A stretch of 64,000 nucleotides of DNA, from the NCBI GenBank assembly GCA_022651385.1, contig JALCQR010000001.1:186001-250000 (forward strand), given 5' to 3'. A model generated the notes under the pieces. That model made no database searches, was not told the DNA's origin, and saw only the letters and a list, made by a program, of their open reading frames with translations. Source of the stretch: Clostridia bacterium (lineage in GTDB: Bacteria > Bacillota > Clostridia > Lachnospirales > Anaerotignaceae). The position numbers and the translations under genes were made by a program. The stretch's first letter is position 1. Each line of letters starts with the position of its first letter. Positions 26,712 through 33,234 of the stretch are shown piece after piece.

Positions 26712-26882
26712 ATGTCTATAAAAATTCATGCTTCAAGTGAAAAAGCTGAGGACCTAAAAGAGTTTTTAAGAATAAATAAGCCTATAATCAGAGCAGGAGC
26801 CAAAGTTAAACAGAAACATGACGGAAAGTTTTATCATGCTTGGATACTCTCAAAAAGCCGCGATAAAGGCGATAAAAGGTAA
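26712..26882 (+). CDS. 56-residue basic island protein
   Basis: ATG 26712 follows GGAGG directly at the end of the previous gene. The product begins M-S-I-K-I-H-A-S-S-E-K-A-E-D and ends in a Lys/Arg-rich tail, with K-Q-K-H-D-G-K-F-Y-H-A-W in the middle. Small size, strong basic charge and operon position suggest nucleic-acid binding, but no family is recognised. Confidence 0.6.
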   Translation: MSIKIHASSEKAEDLKEFLRINKPIIRAGAKVKQKHDGKFYHAWILSKSRDKGDKR

Positions 26883-26934
26883 TTAAAATCATACATAAAA
26901 GTGCTTGCAAGCATTGAGTTTATGGGCTTTTTGC

Positions 26935-26963
26935 TTGCATACCCCTACTATTTATGGTATAAT
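26935..26963 (+). promoter_or_regulatory. Consensus promoter for a candidate small RNA
   Basis: TTGCAT (26935-26940) and TATAAT (26958-26963) are separated by exactly 17 bp, in the 305-bp gap 26883-27187. A terminator follows about 85 nt after the predicted start, and no ORF with a ribosome binding site lies between. Confidence 0.7.
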
Positions 26964-26969
26964 TAAATT

Positions 26970-27060
26970 ACAAATAAATAGTGTAGGTAGTACCGCAATA
27001 GAAATATTGTAAGTCTTTAATGACGTGGGAAAAGGTTAAGAGCCGGCCCACGTCTTTTTT
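26970..27060 (+). ncRNA. Candidate ~90-nt small RNA
   Basis: It is predicted from promoter plus terminator. Hairpin 1 is CAATA-GAAA-TATTG (26996-27009) with a GNRA tetraloop. Hairpin 2 is the terminator GACGTGGG (27022-27029) with CCCACGTC (27047-27054), then six Ts. The terminator loop contains a second small CCGG. An attenuated leader for the 203-aa gene at 27188 is the alternative reading. Confidence 0.55.
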
Positions 27061-27187
27061 ATTTGTAGAAGCTCCTTTTAAAATTTATACATCCGGCCCC
27101 GAGCATGGCCTAAAAAGGCTCCCTCTGTAGAATAAAAGTAATTAACCGTAAATATAGATTTAAAATTTGTGAACTGGAGGAAAGACA

Positions 27188-27799
27188 ATGGATATAAAAT
27201 CAAGACTTAATCAATATGCAGACGAATACGAACGTTTTAAGAAAAGTAAGGAAAATGAAATTAAAAAGATATATGAACAGTATCAGCCGCAAGCAGCAAA
27301 TGAAAAGTTTTCAGCGATAAAAAAAGAAGTCGAGGCAAAACGAATTGAATGCGTATCAGCCGTATCAAACGAATTGAAAAGTATTGCAAACGATTTTGAA
27401 AAACAGTATTTAAAAAGGCCGGACAACTACGACATTAAGCTTAATACTACAATAAATCTTCTTACATCTATCGGCAAGGACGCAACCGAAAGCGACTTAA
27501 AAGAATGGCTTGCACCGTTTAAGTACGATTACAAGACTATGCTTACATTCAGTAAAATAATTAAATCTTCGTCAGCAGGATTTACGCTTTCCGGATATAA
27601 CCAAATACCTGAAATTATAAAGAAGCTTAAAAATGCTGCTGAGAAAACAGAAAACTTTTTCTCAGGTCCGGCTATGCCGCCGGGAACGGCCTTAAATGGT
27701 AATGTTCAGCCTGATTATTCAAGTTTAAACTTATTGTTTTTCTGTGATGCAATGACTGACAAAATGGAAAGCGTAAAAGAATTTGTTGATAATTTTTAA
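27188..27799 (+). CDS. 203-residue helical island protein, unknown
   Basis: ATG 27188 follows GGAGG. The N-terminal ~75 residues are strongly charged and probably coiled-coil (E-Y-E-R-F-K-K-S-K-E-N-E-I-K-K-I-Y). The rest is helical, with a short Gly/Pro loop (G-P-A-M-P-P-G-T-A-L) near residue 160. There is no signal peptide and no membrane segment. It precedes the tail LysM protein by 23 bp, so it may be a partner of that protein (chaperone or scaffold-like), but this is inference from position only. Confidence 0.6.
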   Translation: MDIKSRLNQYADEYERFKKSKENEIKKIYEQYQPQAANEKFSAIKKEVEAKRIECVSAVSNELKSIANDFEKQYLKRPDNYDIKLNTTINLLTSIGKDATESDLKEWLAPFKYDYKTMLTFSKIIKSSSAGFTLSGYNQIPEIIKKLKNAAEKTENFFSGPAMPPGTALNGNVQPDYSSLNLLFFCDAMTDKMESVKEFVDNF

Positions 27800-27822
27800 T
27801 AATTACTTAGGGGGAAACAACA

Positions 27823-28485
27823 TTGTATAAATTTTATCTTGACGGCTTTGTGCTGCCGATAACTCCGGAAGAAGTAACAATAAAGATAGGAAATAACAAC
27901 AAGACAATTGACCTTATAAATGGTGGGGAAATTAATATCTTAAAAGCTCCGGGACTTACAGAAATAAGTTTCGACTTTGAAATACCATCTGTAAAGTATC
28001 CTTATAGGAACAAAGAGTCTGATGACATTACAGCTCAGAATTATATAAATATACTTAAAGAGCTTAAAGTAAATCGCCTGTATTTTCCTTTTAAAATTTT
28101 ACGTGAAGAAGGTAGTATTACACTTCCGGAATCAGATGATATGAAAGTATCACTTGAAGAATATACCTTAAAAGAGTCAGCAAAAAATGGCACTGATATA
28201 ACCGCTTCGGTAAAACTTAAGGAATACAGAGAGTACAATACAAAAACTCAAACTGCTACGGTAGTTGGTACAACGTCAGACGGTAAAAAGATAGTGCGGA
28301 TTACCAAGAAAAGACCGTCAAACAGGGTAGCCCCGGATACATACACAGTAAAAAAAGGTGATACCTTATGGACTATCTGCAAGTCATGGTTTGACGACGG
28401 CTCAAAGTATAAGGAGATTGCAAAGCTTAACGGTATTTCAAATCCGAACAAAATATCAGTAGGACAGGTTATTAGGCTTAGATAA
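27823..28485 (+). CDS. Phage tail LysM protein, XkdP type (orphan)
   Basis: A 220-residue protein. The N-terminus (F-V-L-P-I-T-P-E-E-V-T-I-K-I-G-N-N-N-K-T-I-D-L, then G-G-E-I-N-I-L-K-A-P-G-L-T-E-I-S-F-D-F) is the signature of the contractile-tail baseplate protein XkdP of PBSX-like phages. A LysM domain occupies the last ~50 residues (Y-T-V-K-K-G-D-T-L-W-T-I-C ... I-S-V-G-Q-V-I-R-L). The start is TTG 27823 behind GGGG. In phages it sits between tape measure and XkdQ; here no other tail gene is present. It is either the remnant of a tail module or a part used to modify a helper phage's tail. Confidence 0.8.
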   Translation: MYKFYLDGFVLPITPEEVTIKIGNNNKTIDLINGGEINILKAPGLTEISFDFEIPSVKYPYRNKESDDITAQNYINILKELKVNRLYFPFKILREEGSITLPESDDMKVSLEEYTLKESAKNGTDITASVKLKEYREYNTKTQTATVVGTTSDGKKIVRITKKRPSNRVAPDTYTVKKGDTLWTICKSWFDDGSKYKEIAKLNGISNPNKISVGQVIRLR

Positions 28486-28494
28486 TTTGGATTT

Positions 28495-28526
28495 AAAGGG
28501 TGTAGGTTAAATCTACACCCTTTTTT
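28495..28526 (+). terminator. Terminator after the tail LysM gene
   Basis: AAAGGGTGTAG (28495-28505) pairs with CTACACCCTTT over a 7-nt loop, with a T-run to 28526. Confidence 0.85.
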
Positions 28527-28543
28527 ATTAAGAAGGTGAGAGT

Positions 28544-28822
28544 ATGAAAAATATAGACAAGTTACTTATTGAAGCGGCTAAGATAATACCGGCATTAAAA
28601 TTCAATGTTGGCTTTGTATCGTTTGAAAATGGTAAGTGGATGTCAGTAACCAGATTGCAAAATGGAAGCCGTGAACAGGACTTCATAAGCTATCACAGCA
28701 CAAAAGACGAGGCAATAAACGAACTTAAAGAACTGGCTGTAAAATACGGTAACACAGACCCTGCAATAATTATTGACGATATACCGGGAGTGATAAGTTA
28801 TGAGCCGTCGCTTAACATTTAA
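28544..28822 (+). CDS. 92-residue island protein, unknown
   Basis: ATG 28544 follows AAGGTGAG. The product is a mixed alpha/beta cytosolic protein with no motif I know. Its end overlaps the start of the next gene by 23 bp in another frame, typical of dense phage-type operons. No function proposed. Confidence 0.55.
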   Translation: MKNIDKLLIEAAKIIPALKFNVGFVSFENGKWMSVTRLQNGSREQDFISYHSTKDEAINELKELAVKYGNTDPAIIIDDIPGVISYEPSLNI

Positions 28823-29018
28823 AGTAAAAACACCTACAGATATTAAAAGAACACTCTCAAGGGTTATGAACATGGTTGCTAATGATGAAATGGACACTAA
28901 GACGGCCAACACAATTATTTTGGGCTGTAATGCTATATTAAGCAGCATACGAACGGACGAGCAGCAGCAGAAAATAATAGAGCTTGAGAAGATATTAAAT
29001 ACAATACGACCATTGTAA
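28800..29018 (+). CDS. 72-residue phage-type protein, unknown
   Basis: ATG 28800 follows GGGAGTGATAAG. It begins M-S-R-R-L-T-F-K-V-K-T-P-T-D-I-K-R-T-L-S and continues as two helices. Short proteins of this pattern (K-T-P-x-D-I-K-R-T-L-S-R-V-x-N) are frequent in Firmicutes prophages and integrative elements, usually near a recombinase or replication region. No biochemical role is known to me. Its stop abuts hairpin array copy 2. Confidence 0.65.
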   Translation: MSRRLTFKVKTPTDIKRTLSRVMNMVANDEMDTKTANTIILGCNAILSSIRTDEQQQKIIELEKILNTIRPL

Positions 29019-29207
29019 ACGTGTGCGTGGGAGCCACACGTTGGAACGTAGTAACGAGATTACCACGTGTCAGCGAGGCAGGCACGTTAAAGGTATCGTT
29101 CATGGCGATAACAAGGTATGCGTTAGGCGCAGACGTTAAAACGTGCTTATCTGGCAAACACGTTAAAAGTTGATAATCCGGTTACCAGCTATTGGGGGTT
29201 TGAGTTT
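29018..29207 (+). other. Hairpin array, copy 2 (candidate structured RNA/DNA element)
   Basis: The hairpins are AACGTGTG (29018-29025) with CACACGTT (29035-29042), TATCG-TTCATGG-CGATA (29094-29110) and TGCG-TTAGG-CGCA (29119-29131). The word CACGTT or GACGTTAAA recurs at about 29037, 29083, 29133 and 29160 as a spacer between modules. Compared with copy 1, hairpin order and loop words are shared while stem sequences differ. It ends at the GGGGG that serves as the ribosome binding site of the sigma factor gene. Confidence 0.5.
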
Positions 29208-29987
29208 ATGACAAATGAGGAACTGGCTGAAAGAGTACAAGCCGGAGACAATGAGCTTTTGCCTCTGCTATGGGAACATGTGTCAAAATTAGTTAGGCTC
29301 AAAGTTAATGAGTACATGACATCAAGGGCCGAGACATGTCAGCGTTCAGGGGTTACATTTGATGATTTATTCAATGAAGGCTATATTGCGTTTACCGAAG
29401 CTATAAGCGCATACAAGCCAACCCAAGGGTACAAATTCACGTCATACATCAATTATCCTCTGCTTAATAGATGTAATGAAGCTTTGGGACTTAGGACATC
29501 GGCAGGAAAGCATAATATACTTAATAATTCCGTAAGTCTTGATATGCCTATTGGTGATGATGAAAACGGCGCAACTCTTGAGGATATCGTTCCGGACGAC
29601 GACAATAGTTTTTTGGAAGCCGATGAGAAAATATATAATGTAGGTTTACATGATGATTTGGAAAAATGTTTTAAGGAATTACCGGAGAATGAAGAAAGGG
29701 TTATCCGACTTAGATATTATAATAACGCTACATATGAAGCTATAGGGAATGAAACAGGAAATAGCAGACAGAATGCAAGACAGTTGGAACATAAGGCGTT
29801 GAGGAAGCTCAGGAAGGGAAGGAGTATAGCAAGACTTAGAGCATACAGAGACGATATAATATCAACGCATGCTTATAAGAGCAGCTTTGAACGGTGGAAA
29901 AACAGCGGTTACAGCTCAACGGAGTATACGGCTCTTAGGCTGTGTGGATACAGTAATAAGGAATTGATAAATGCTATAGATCTATAA
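29208..29987 (+). CDS. Phage/island-encoded sigma-70 family protein
   Basis: A 259-residue protein. Region 2 is recognisable (D-L-F-N-E-G-Y-I-A-F-T-E-A-I, then Y-K-F-T-S-Y-I-N-Y-P-L), and region 4 near residues 155-200 has a helix-turn-helix (Y-E-A-I-G-N-E-T-G-N-S-R-Q-N-A-R-Q-L-E). It then carries a ~55-residue basic C-terminal extension not found in housekeeping factors. Such proteins occur in clostridial prophages, where they are thought to direct late or element-specific transcription. GGGGG precedes the ATG. By inference it could switch on the island's right arm. Confidence 0.82.
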   Translation: MTNEELAERVQAGDNELLPLLWEHVSKLVRLKVNEYMTSRAETCQRSGVTFDDLFNEGYIAFTEAISAYKPTQGYKFTSYINYPLLNRCNEALGLRTSAGKHNILNNSVSLDMPIGDDENGATLEDIVPDDDNSFLEADEKIYNVGLHDDLEKCFKELPENEERVIRLRYYNNATYEAIGNETGNSRQNARQLEHKALRKLRKGRSIARLRAYRDDIISTHAYKSSFERWKNSGYSSTEYTALRLCGYSNKELINAIDL

Positions 29988-30000
29988 ATAAAATAGTTTT

Positions 30001-30034
30001 AGCCTACAGATTTCTATGTAGGCCTTATTTTTTT
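30001..30034 (+). terminator. Terminator of the sigma gene
   Basis: GCCTACA (30002-30008) pairs with TGTAGGC (30017-30023), followed by CTTATTTTTTT. Confidence 0.85.
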
Positions 30035-30141
30035 GTAGGAATTATTTATAAACTCAAAATGCCATATTTAATAGAATAATTGGTTATTATGTCAATGGAA
30101 TAATTTAGGTTATGGTGGTATTCTCATAAAGAAATAGATAG

Positions 30142-30930
30142 GTGACAGTAATGATTTGGGATGTTAAATCAAAGAGTGGATTGAATATTATGATTGAAAA
30201 TTTTTTAGGAACTATAGTTATATGTGCTTTCTTAATTTGTGTTTCTGTATCACTAATTTATTATTTGTCAATTAGGTTTGGGATAAAAAGCCATGAGGAC
30301 GATGCAATTGATTTTATGGATTATGCAATTAGCATGATTATTTTTGTATTTTTATCAGCAATAGTTCTATTAAATTTTGTATATTTTTATATTGTAAATA
30401 TTAAAGATTCTGCTTTGTATAATAGCGGATTGCTTTTCATTTTTTTAGAAGTAGCATCAGGACTTATAATAAAGTGGCTCTATTTAGTTATAACAAAAGT
30501 TTTCTGTGTTTTTTTTAAAAATACAAGCATCTATAAGCTTAAAAAATATGAAATAACGTGGACATGGATTTTTATTTCGTTAGGACTTATGGTTTTCTAC
30601 CTTATTGAACATGGAATTGTATATGCATTTTCTTACTTAGCTATTATATTAAGTTATTTTATTTGGATCGAATTATCTATTAGTTCTCTAAAAGGCAAAC
30701 TGAAAGAACTTAAATCTTTAACAATATCTTACTGGAGTGTGATTTCATTTATAATTATTTCTGGATTTACAACAATTAGGTATAATTCTAGATTAGGATT
30801 TGTAGCTTCAACAGCAGGAATGGTTTTAGGTTTAATACTTAGTATTTTTTGCATAGATGCTTTAAACAAAAAGTTAAAAAATAAGTATCAAACAGGTACT
30901 AACTCCAAAAACAAAATTTCAAAAACATAG
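30142..30930 (+). CDS. Polytopic membrane protein, unknown
   Basis: A protein of about 262 residues with seven or so hydrophobic helices (roughly 20-45, 62-85, 95-120, 140-158, 163-180, 198-215, 225-245) separated by short basic loops. The start is uncertain: GTG 30142, ATG 30151 or ATG 30190 are possible, none with a strong site. No family or catalytic motif is seen. The very AT-rich codon use and isolated position between two terminator-like hairpins suggest a separate acquisition. Given its position next to a defence pair it could be exclusion or defence cargo, but nothing in the sequence proves that. Confidence 0.6.
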   Translation: MTVMIWDVKSKSGLNIMIENFLGTIVICAFLICVSVSLIYYLSIRFGIKSHEDDAIDFMDYAISMIIFVFLSAIVLLNFVYFYIVNIKDSALYNSGLLFIFLEVASGLIIKWLYLVITKVFCVFFKNTSIYKLKKYEITWTWIFISLGLMVFYLIEHGIVYAFSYLAIILSYFIWIELSISSLKGKLKELKSLTISYWSVISFIIISGFTTIRYNSRLGFVASTAGMVLGLILSIFCIDALNKKLKNKYQTGTNSKNKISKT

Positions 30931-31179
30931 AATTTATACGTATGTGAGGCTCGAGAACGTGAAAAATTCTGTAAAAATCATCCTTCTATATAAGATTTTT
31001 ACTGTCAGACATGCTTTTATGAACAATATACGTTTAAACGGTCTGTTTAATGTCTAAAGTGAAATAAAACAGTGTGAAAAGGCTTAATTTCAGGCCTTTC
31101 AGACTTCGAATAGAGCGTGACATTCTGAATTTGCAAGAAGAACGAGATACTAAAGTATCAGAGAGGGTGGTGGGTTGTT
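30931..31179. other. Intergenic region upstream of the Kiwa-like pair
   Basis: It holds a perfect 9-bp hairpin GTAAAAATC/GATTTTTAC (30971-31002), probably the terminator of the membrane-protein gene, and a small dyad GATACT-AA-AGTATC near 31147-31160, about 20 bp before the start of kwaA. No small ORF with a ribosome binding site is apparent. Confidence 0.4.
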
Positions 31180-31824
31180 GTGCAAACTGAGAATTTAAAT
31201 TTAAAGAAAAGTCTTGTCATGCAATCCTTTGCACCTCTTTTCTTATTGTTGACTATCAAGCATTTAGACTTTAAATTATATTGGAATTTGGTTTGTAAAT
31301 TTATCAGTACCTTTGTCAAAAGGGGAACAGTAGCATTTTCAATCGCATTAAACCATTCTTCATTTGGCGGTTTCGTAGTTTCGTTTATGGGCATCTTCTG
31401 GTTGTTGCTCACGATAGCTATTGCGTTAGGCTTTAATGGAATGCAAAAAGCTGGATTCAAAGCGGTTGGTGAAAAGATAATAATCGAGGAAGAGCCTAAT
31501 GATAGTAGTGCAACATTCTTAGTGACCTATGTGCTGCCTCTTCTGACAGATGATGTGGAATCAGTTAGGGGACTGATAGTATTCTTAACAATACTTATAA
31601 TGGTTATCATGCTCTTAACTAGTTCTAATACTTTTTATCAGAATCCAGTGCTTGCAGCAATGAAGTATAGAACATTTTCGTTTAAATTTTTGAATCCCGC
31701 AAACGACATTGCTCATTCAGATAGAGTATATATAGGAATTACGCATGGAGTGCCGATAGTAGAAGATACTGTAATAAAACGGAAATACATCTCGGATGGT
31801 GTTTTTGTTATTTACAATGACTAA
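31180..31824 (+). CDS. kwaA: Kiwa anti-phage system membrane protein, KwaA-like
   Basis: A 214-residue membrane protein. Hydrophobic helices lie at about residues 11-28, 62-85 and 131-147, with a further hydrophobic stretch near 111-121; the C-terminal ~60 residues are soluble and beta-rich. The start (S-L-V-M-Q-S-F-A-P-L-F-L-L-L-T-I-K-H) is the pattern of KwaA proteins. In Kiwa, KwaA is the membrane component that senses phage attachment or infection and KwaB is the effector partner. GTG 31180 follows AGAGGGTGG. The identification leans on the strict two-gene pairing with the DUF4868 gene 19 bp downstream and on the membrane topology; sequence similarity alone would be weaker. Confidence 0.75.
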   Translation: MQTENLNLKKSLVMQSFAPLFLLLTIKHLDFKLYWNLVCKFISTFVKRGTVAFSIALNHSSFGGFVVSFMGIFWLLLTIAIALGFNGMQKAGFKAVGEKIIIEEEPNDSSATFLVTYVLPLLTDDVESVRGLIVFLTILIMVIMLLTSSNTFYQNPVLAAMKYRTFSFKFLNPANDIAHSDRVYIGITHGVPIVEDTVIKRKYISDGVFVIYND

Positions 31825-31843
31825 ATAAAGAGAGGAAGAAAAA

Positions 31844-32824
31844 ATGCCTGAAGGAACCTTAAATGAAAAACAAATTAGAGCGAAACTTAAAGATTATTAT
31901 GATAATTCTATACAATGCGGGTTGGAGGCATTTGTGGTCAAGAAAGATTCTCCGAAACTAAAAAGAATGTCACTATCCGAAGACACTAATGGGCAGGGAA
32001 AGAATTTTCGAACAATTCTAAAGGAGATGTTCTTTAATATTCTTGGCGAACAGTATTTATCGCAAGAAGCAGAATATGCAGATGGACGTCAATTGGCAGA
32101 TAACCAACATAAATACTTGATTTTTGAACAGGGAGAAAATTTTCAGCCATTTACATATTTTGATGATGAGAGTGAAATCGGAGAATTCATCTTAGAGGAT
32201 TTGACCGATGCTTCTGGTCTTGCATTCCGGTTAAGGAAAGGTGAAAATACTATCTGGTTGTATCAGCATCTTTGGAGCATCATGGTGCCGAATAAGAAGA
32301 AAACAAATATTATGGCACGACTGATGCAGTTTGAAAATCAGGTTGTGTTTTCGGAACAAAATGAAAGTTTACTTACAATAGCAAAAAAGGTAGATGTTTT
32401 AATTATGGATAACTGCCTAATTACGAGCAATATAATCCTTTTGCAGAAGTATTTTGGATTCCAAGATTACATTTACCAATCTGCACAACAGGCTGTTCAA
32501 AGTATTGTTCAGAAGAATCTTGTTGTGAATACTGAGAAATTGACTGAATATATCAGCCGGGGAAAATCGAAATACGCCAAGAAAATGATGCGTATTGGCT
32601 CATCAAAAGTATTGAATTTGACACAAGAACAGCTAATAGATAAAATAAATTCATTAGCAAGGTGGCGGGGAAAATTCAATGTCAATCAAGATACGAATCA
32701 AATCACATTGAATACATATGGCGAAGTAGAAAGCTTGATTGATCTGTTTGATGAGAGGTATACTCGTTCCGATGTAACAAACACAGAATATGATACTAAT
32801 GTAAAAACAGTAGCTCAACCATAG
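31844..32824 (+). CDS. kwaB: Kiwa anti-phage system protein KwaB-like (DUF4868)
   Basis: A 326-residue soluble protein. The central-to-C-terminal region (V-D-V-L-I-M-D-N-C-L-I-T-S-N-I-I-L-L-Q-K-Y-F-G-F, about residues 183-206) has the D-x-x-x-I-x-N ... F-x-x-x-F pattern of DUF4868, the KwaB domain. A basic patch (S-R-G-K-S-K-Y-A-K-K-M-M-R-I) follows near residue 250. KwaB is the cytosolic effector of Kiwa, reported to bind DNA and to limit phage replication and transcription. ATG 31844 is behind GAGAGGAAG, and a strong terminator follows, so kwaAB is a self-contained operon at the attR end, where mobile elements commonly carry defence cargo. Confidence 0.8.
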   Translation: MPEGTLNEKQIRAKLKDYYDNSIQCGLEAFVVKKDSPKLKRMSLSEDTNGQGKNFRTILKEMFFNILGEQYLSQEAEYADGRQLADNQHKYLIFEQGENFQPFTYFDDESEIGEFILEDLTDASGLAFRLRKGENTIWLYQHLWSIMVPNKKKTNIMARLMQFENQVVFSEQNESLLTIAKKVDVLIMDNCLITSNIILLQKYFGFQDYIYQSAQQAVQSIVQKNLVVNTEKLTEYISRGKSKYAKKMMRIGSSKVLNLTQEQLIDKINSLARWRGKFNVNQDTNQITLNTYGEVESLIDLFDERYTRSDVTNTEYDTNVKTVAQP

Positions 32825-32846
32825 GGAAAAGAATAAATGTATAAAT

Positions 32847-32897
32847 AGCCCTACTAATAGAACAGCTATATATTCTCTATTAGGAGGGCTTTATTTT
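32847..32897 (+). terminator. kwaAB terminator
   Basis: AGCCCT-CTAATAGA (from 32847) pairs with TCTATTAG-AGGGCT (to 32890), followed by TTTATTTT. The stem is about 14 bp. Confidence 0.9.
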
Positions 32898-32904
32898 ATG
32901 AAAA

Positions 32905-32985
32905 TTATTCGTTAATATCGACACTGACACCAGACTTAAATTCAACGGTGGATTTGTTCTCGTAGACAGAGACGCTTTTAATTAG
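32905..32985 (-). pseudogene. Possible 3' remnant of a serine recombinase gene
   Basis: On the minus strand a 26-codon piece ends in a normal TAA at 32905. It reads L-I-K-S-V-S-V-Y-E-N-K-S, then V-E-F-K-S-G-V-S-V-D-I-N-E, and is cut off upstream by a stop. The V-Y-E ... V-E-F-K-S-G pattern is like the extreme C-terminus of large serine recombinases of clostridial transposons. The match is short and from memory. The rest of 32898-33145 shows nothing more than AT-rich sequence. Confidence 0.35.
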
Positions 32986-33145
32986 TTATTAAGTTTTATT
33001 TGAGAAAAAAATTTAAATGCTTTGAAATCAACAAAATTCAAGCTAAAATAATCATGATGAAAATAAAAGTTTTAGAACAAAAAAATTAAAATCAGAGAGT
33101 TTAAATAAAATATAACTGTCAAAGCTATTAATTTATGAATAAAAT

Positions 33146-33162
33146 AGTACGTTTTTAGTACG
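33146..33162. repeat. Right arm-type integrase repeat
   Basis: AGTACGTTTTTAGTACG is identical to the copy at 20484-20500 and in the same orientation, 56 bp inside attR. Confidence 0.65.
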
Positions 33163-33218
33163 ATATAAAATAAAAAAAGCGGCAAAACCTCATAAATAAA
33201 GGCTTTCCGCTGTTTTTA

Positions 33219-33234
33219 TTATTATTCGTCCCAA
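33219..33234. repeat. attR core within the yebC 3' end
   Basis: TTATTATTCGTCCCAA; read on the minus strand it encodes Trp-Asp-Glu-stop plus a second TAA, the end of YebC. It is identical to attL at 20402-20417. Integration therefore leaves yebC intact and displaces only its downstream DNA. Confidence 0.87.

Larger units (their letters stand above)
20402..33234. mobile_element. ~12.8-kb yebC-integrated island, phage-satellite-like, with Kiwa cargo
   Basis: It is bounded by the 16-bp att cores. The leftward arm encodes integrase, a secreted protein and the XRE repressor. The rightward arm encodes a Cro-like protein, an excisionase-like protein, a RecA-fold replication ATPase with iteron-like repeats, small genes, an sRNA, an orphan tail LysM protein, a sigma factor and the kwaAB-like pair at the attR end. 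No terminase, portal, capsid, tape measure, relaxase, coupling protein or type IV secretion gene is present. Size, module order and missing structural genes match Gram-positive phage-inducible chromosomal islands better than a full prophage or a conjugative element; a decayed prophage is the main alternative. Confidence 0.75.

Noticed and set aside
28243-28262. Possible frameshift or fusion junction before the LysM domain of the tail protein
   Set aside because: The frame is continuous, and XkdP-type proteins normally have this Thr/Lys-rich linker before LysM.
20502-33234. Considered as an integrative conjugative element
   Set aside because: No relaxase, coupling protein (FtsK/VirD4 type) or type IV secretion gene is present between the att sites.
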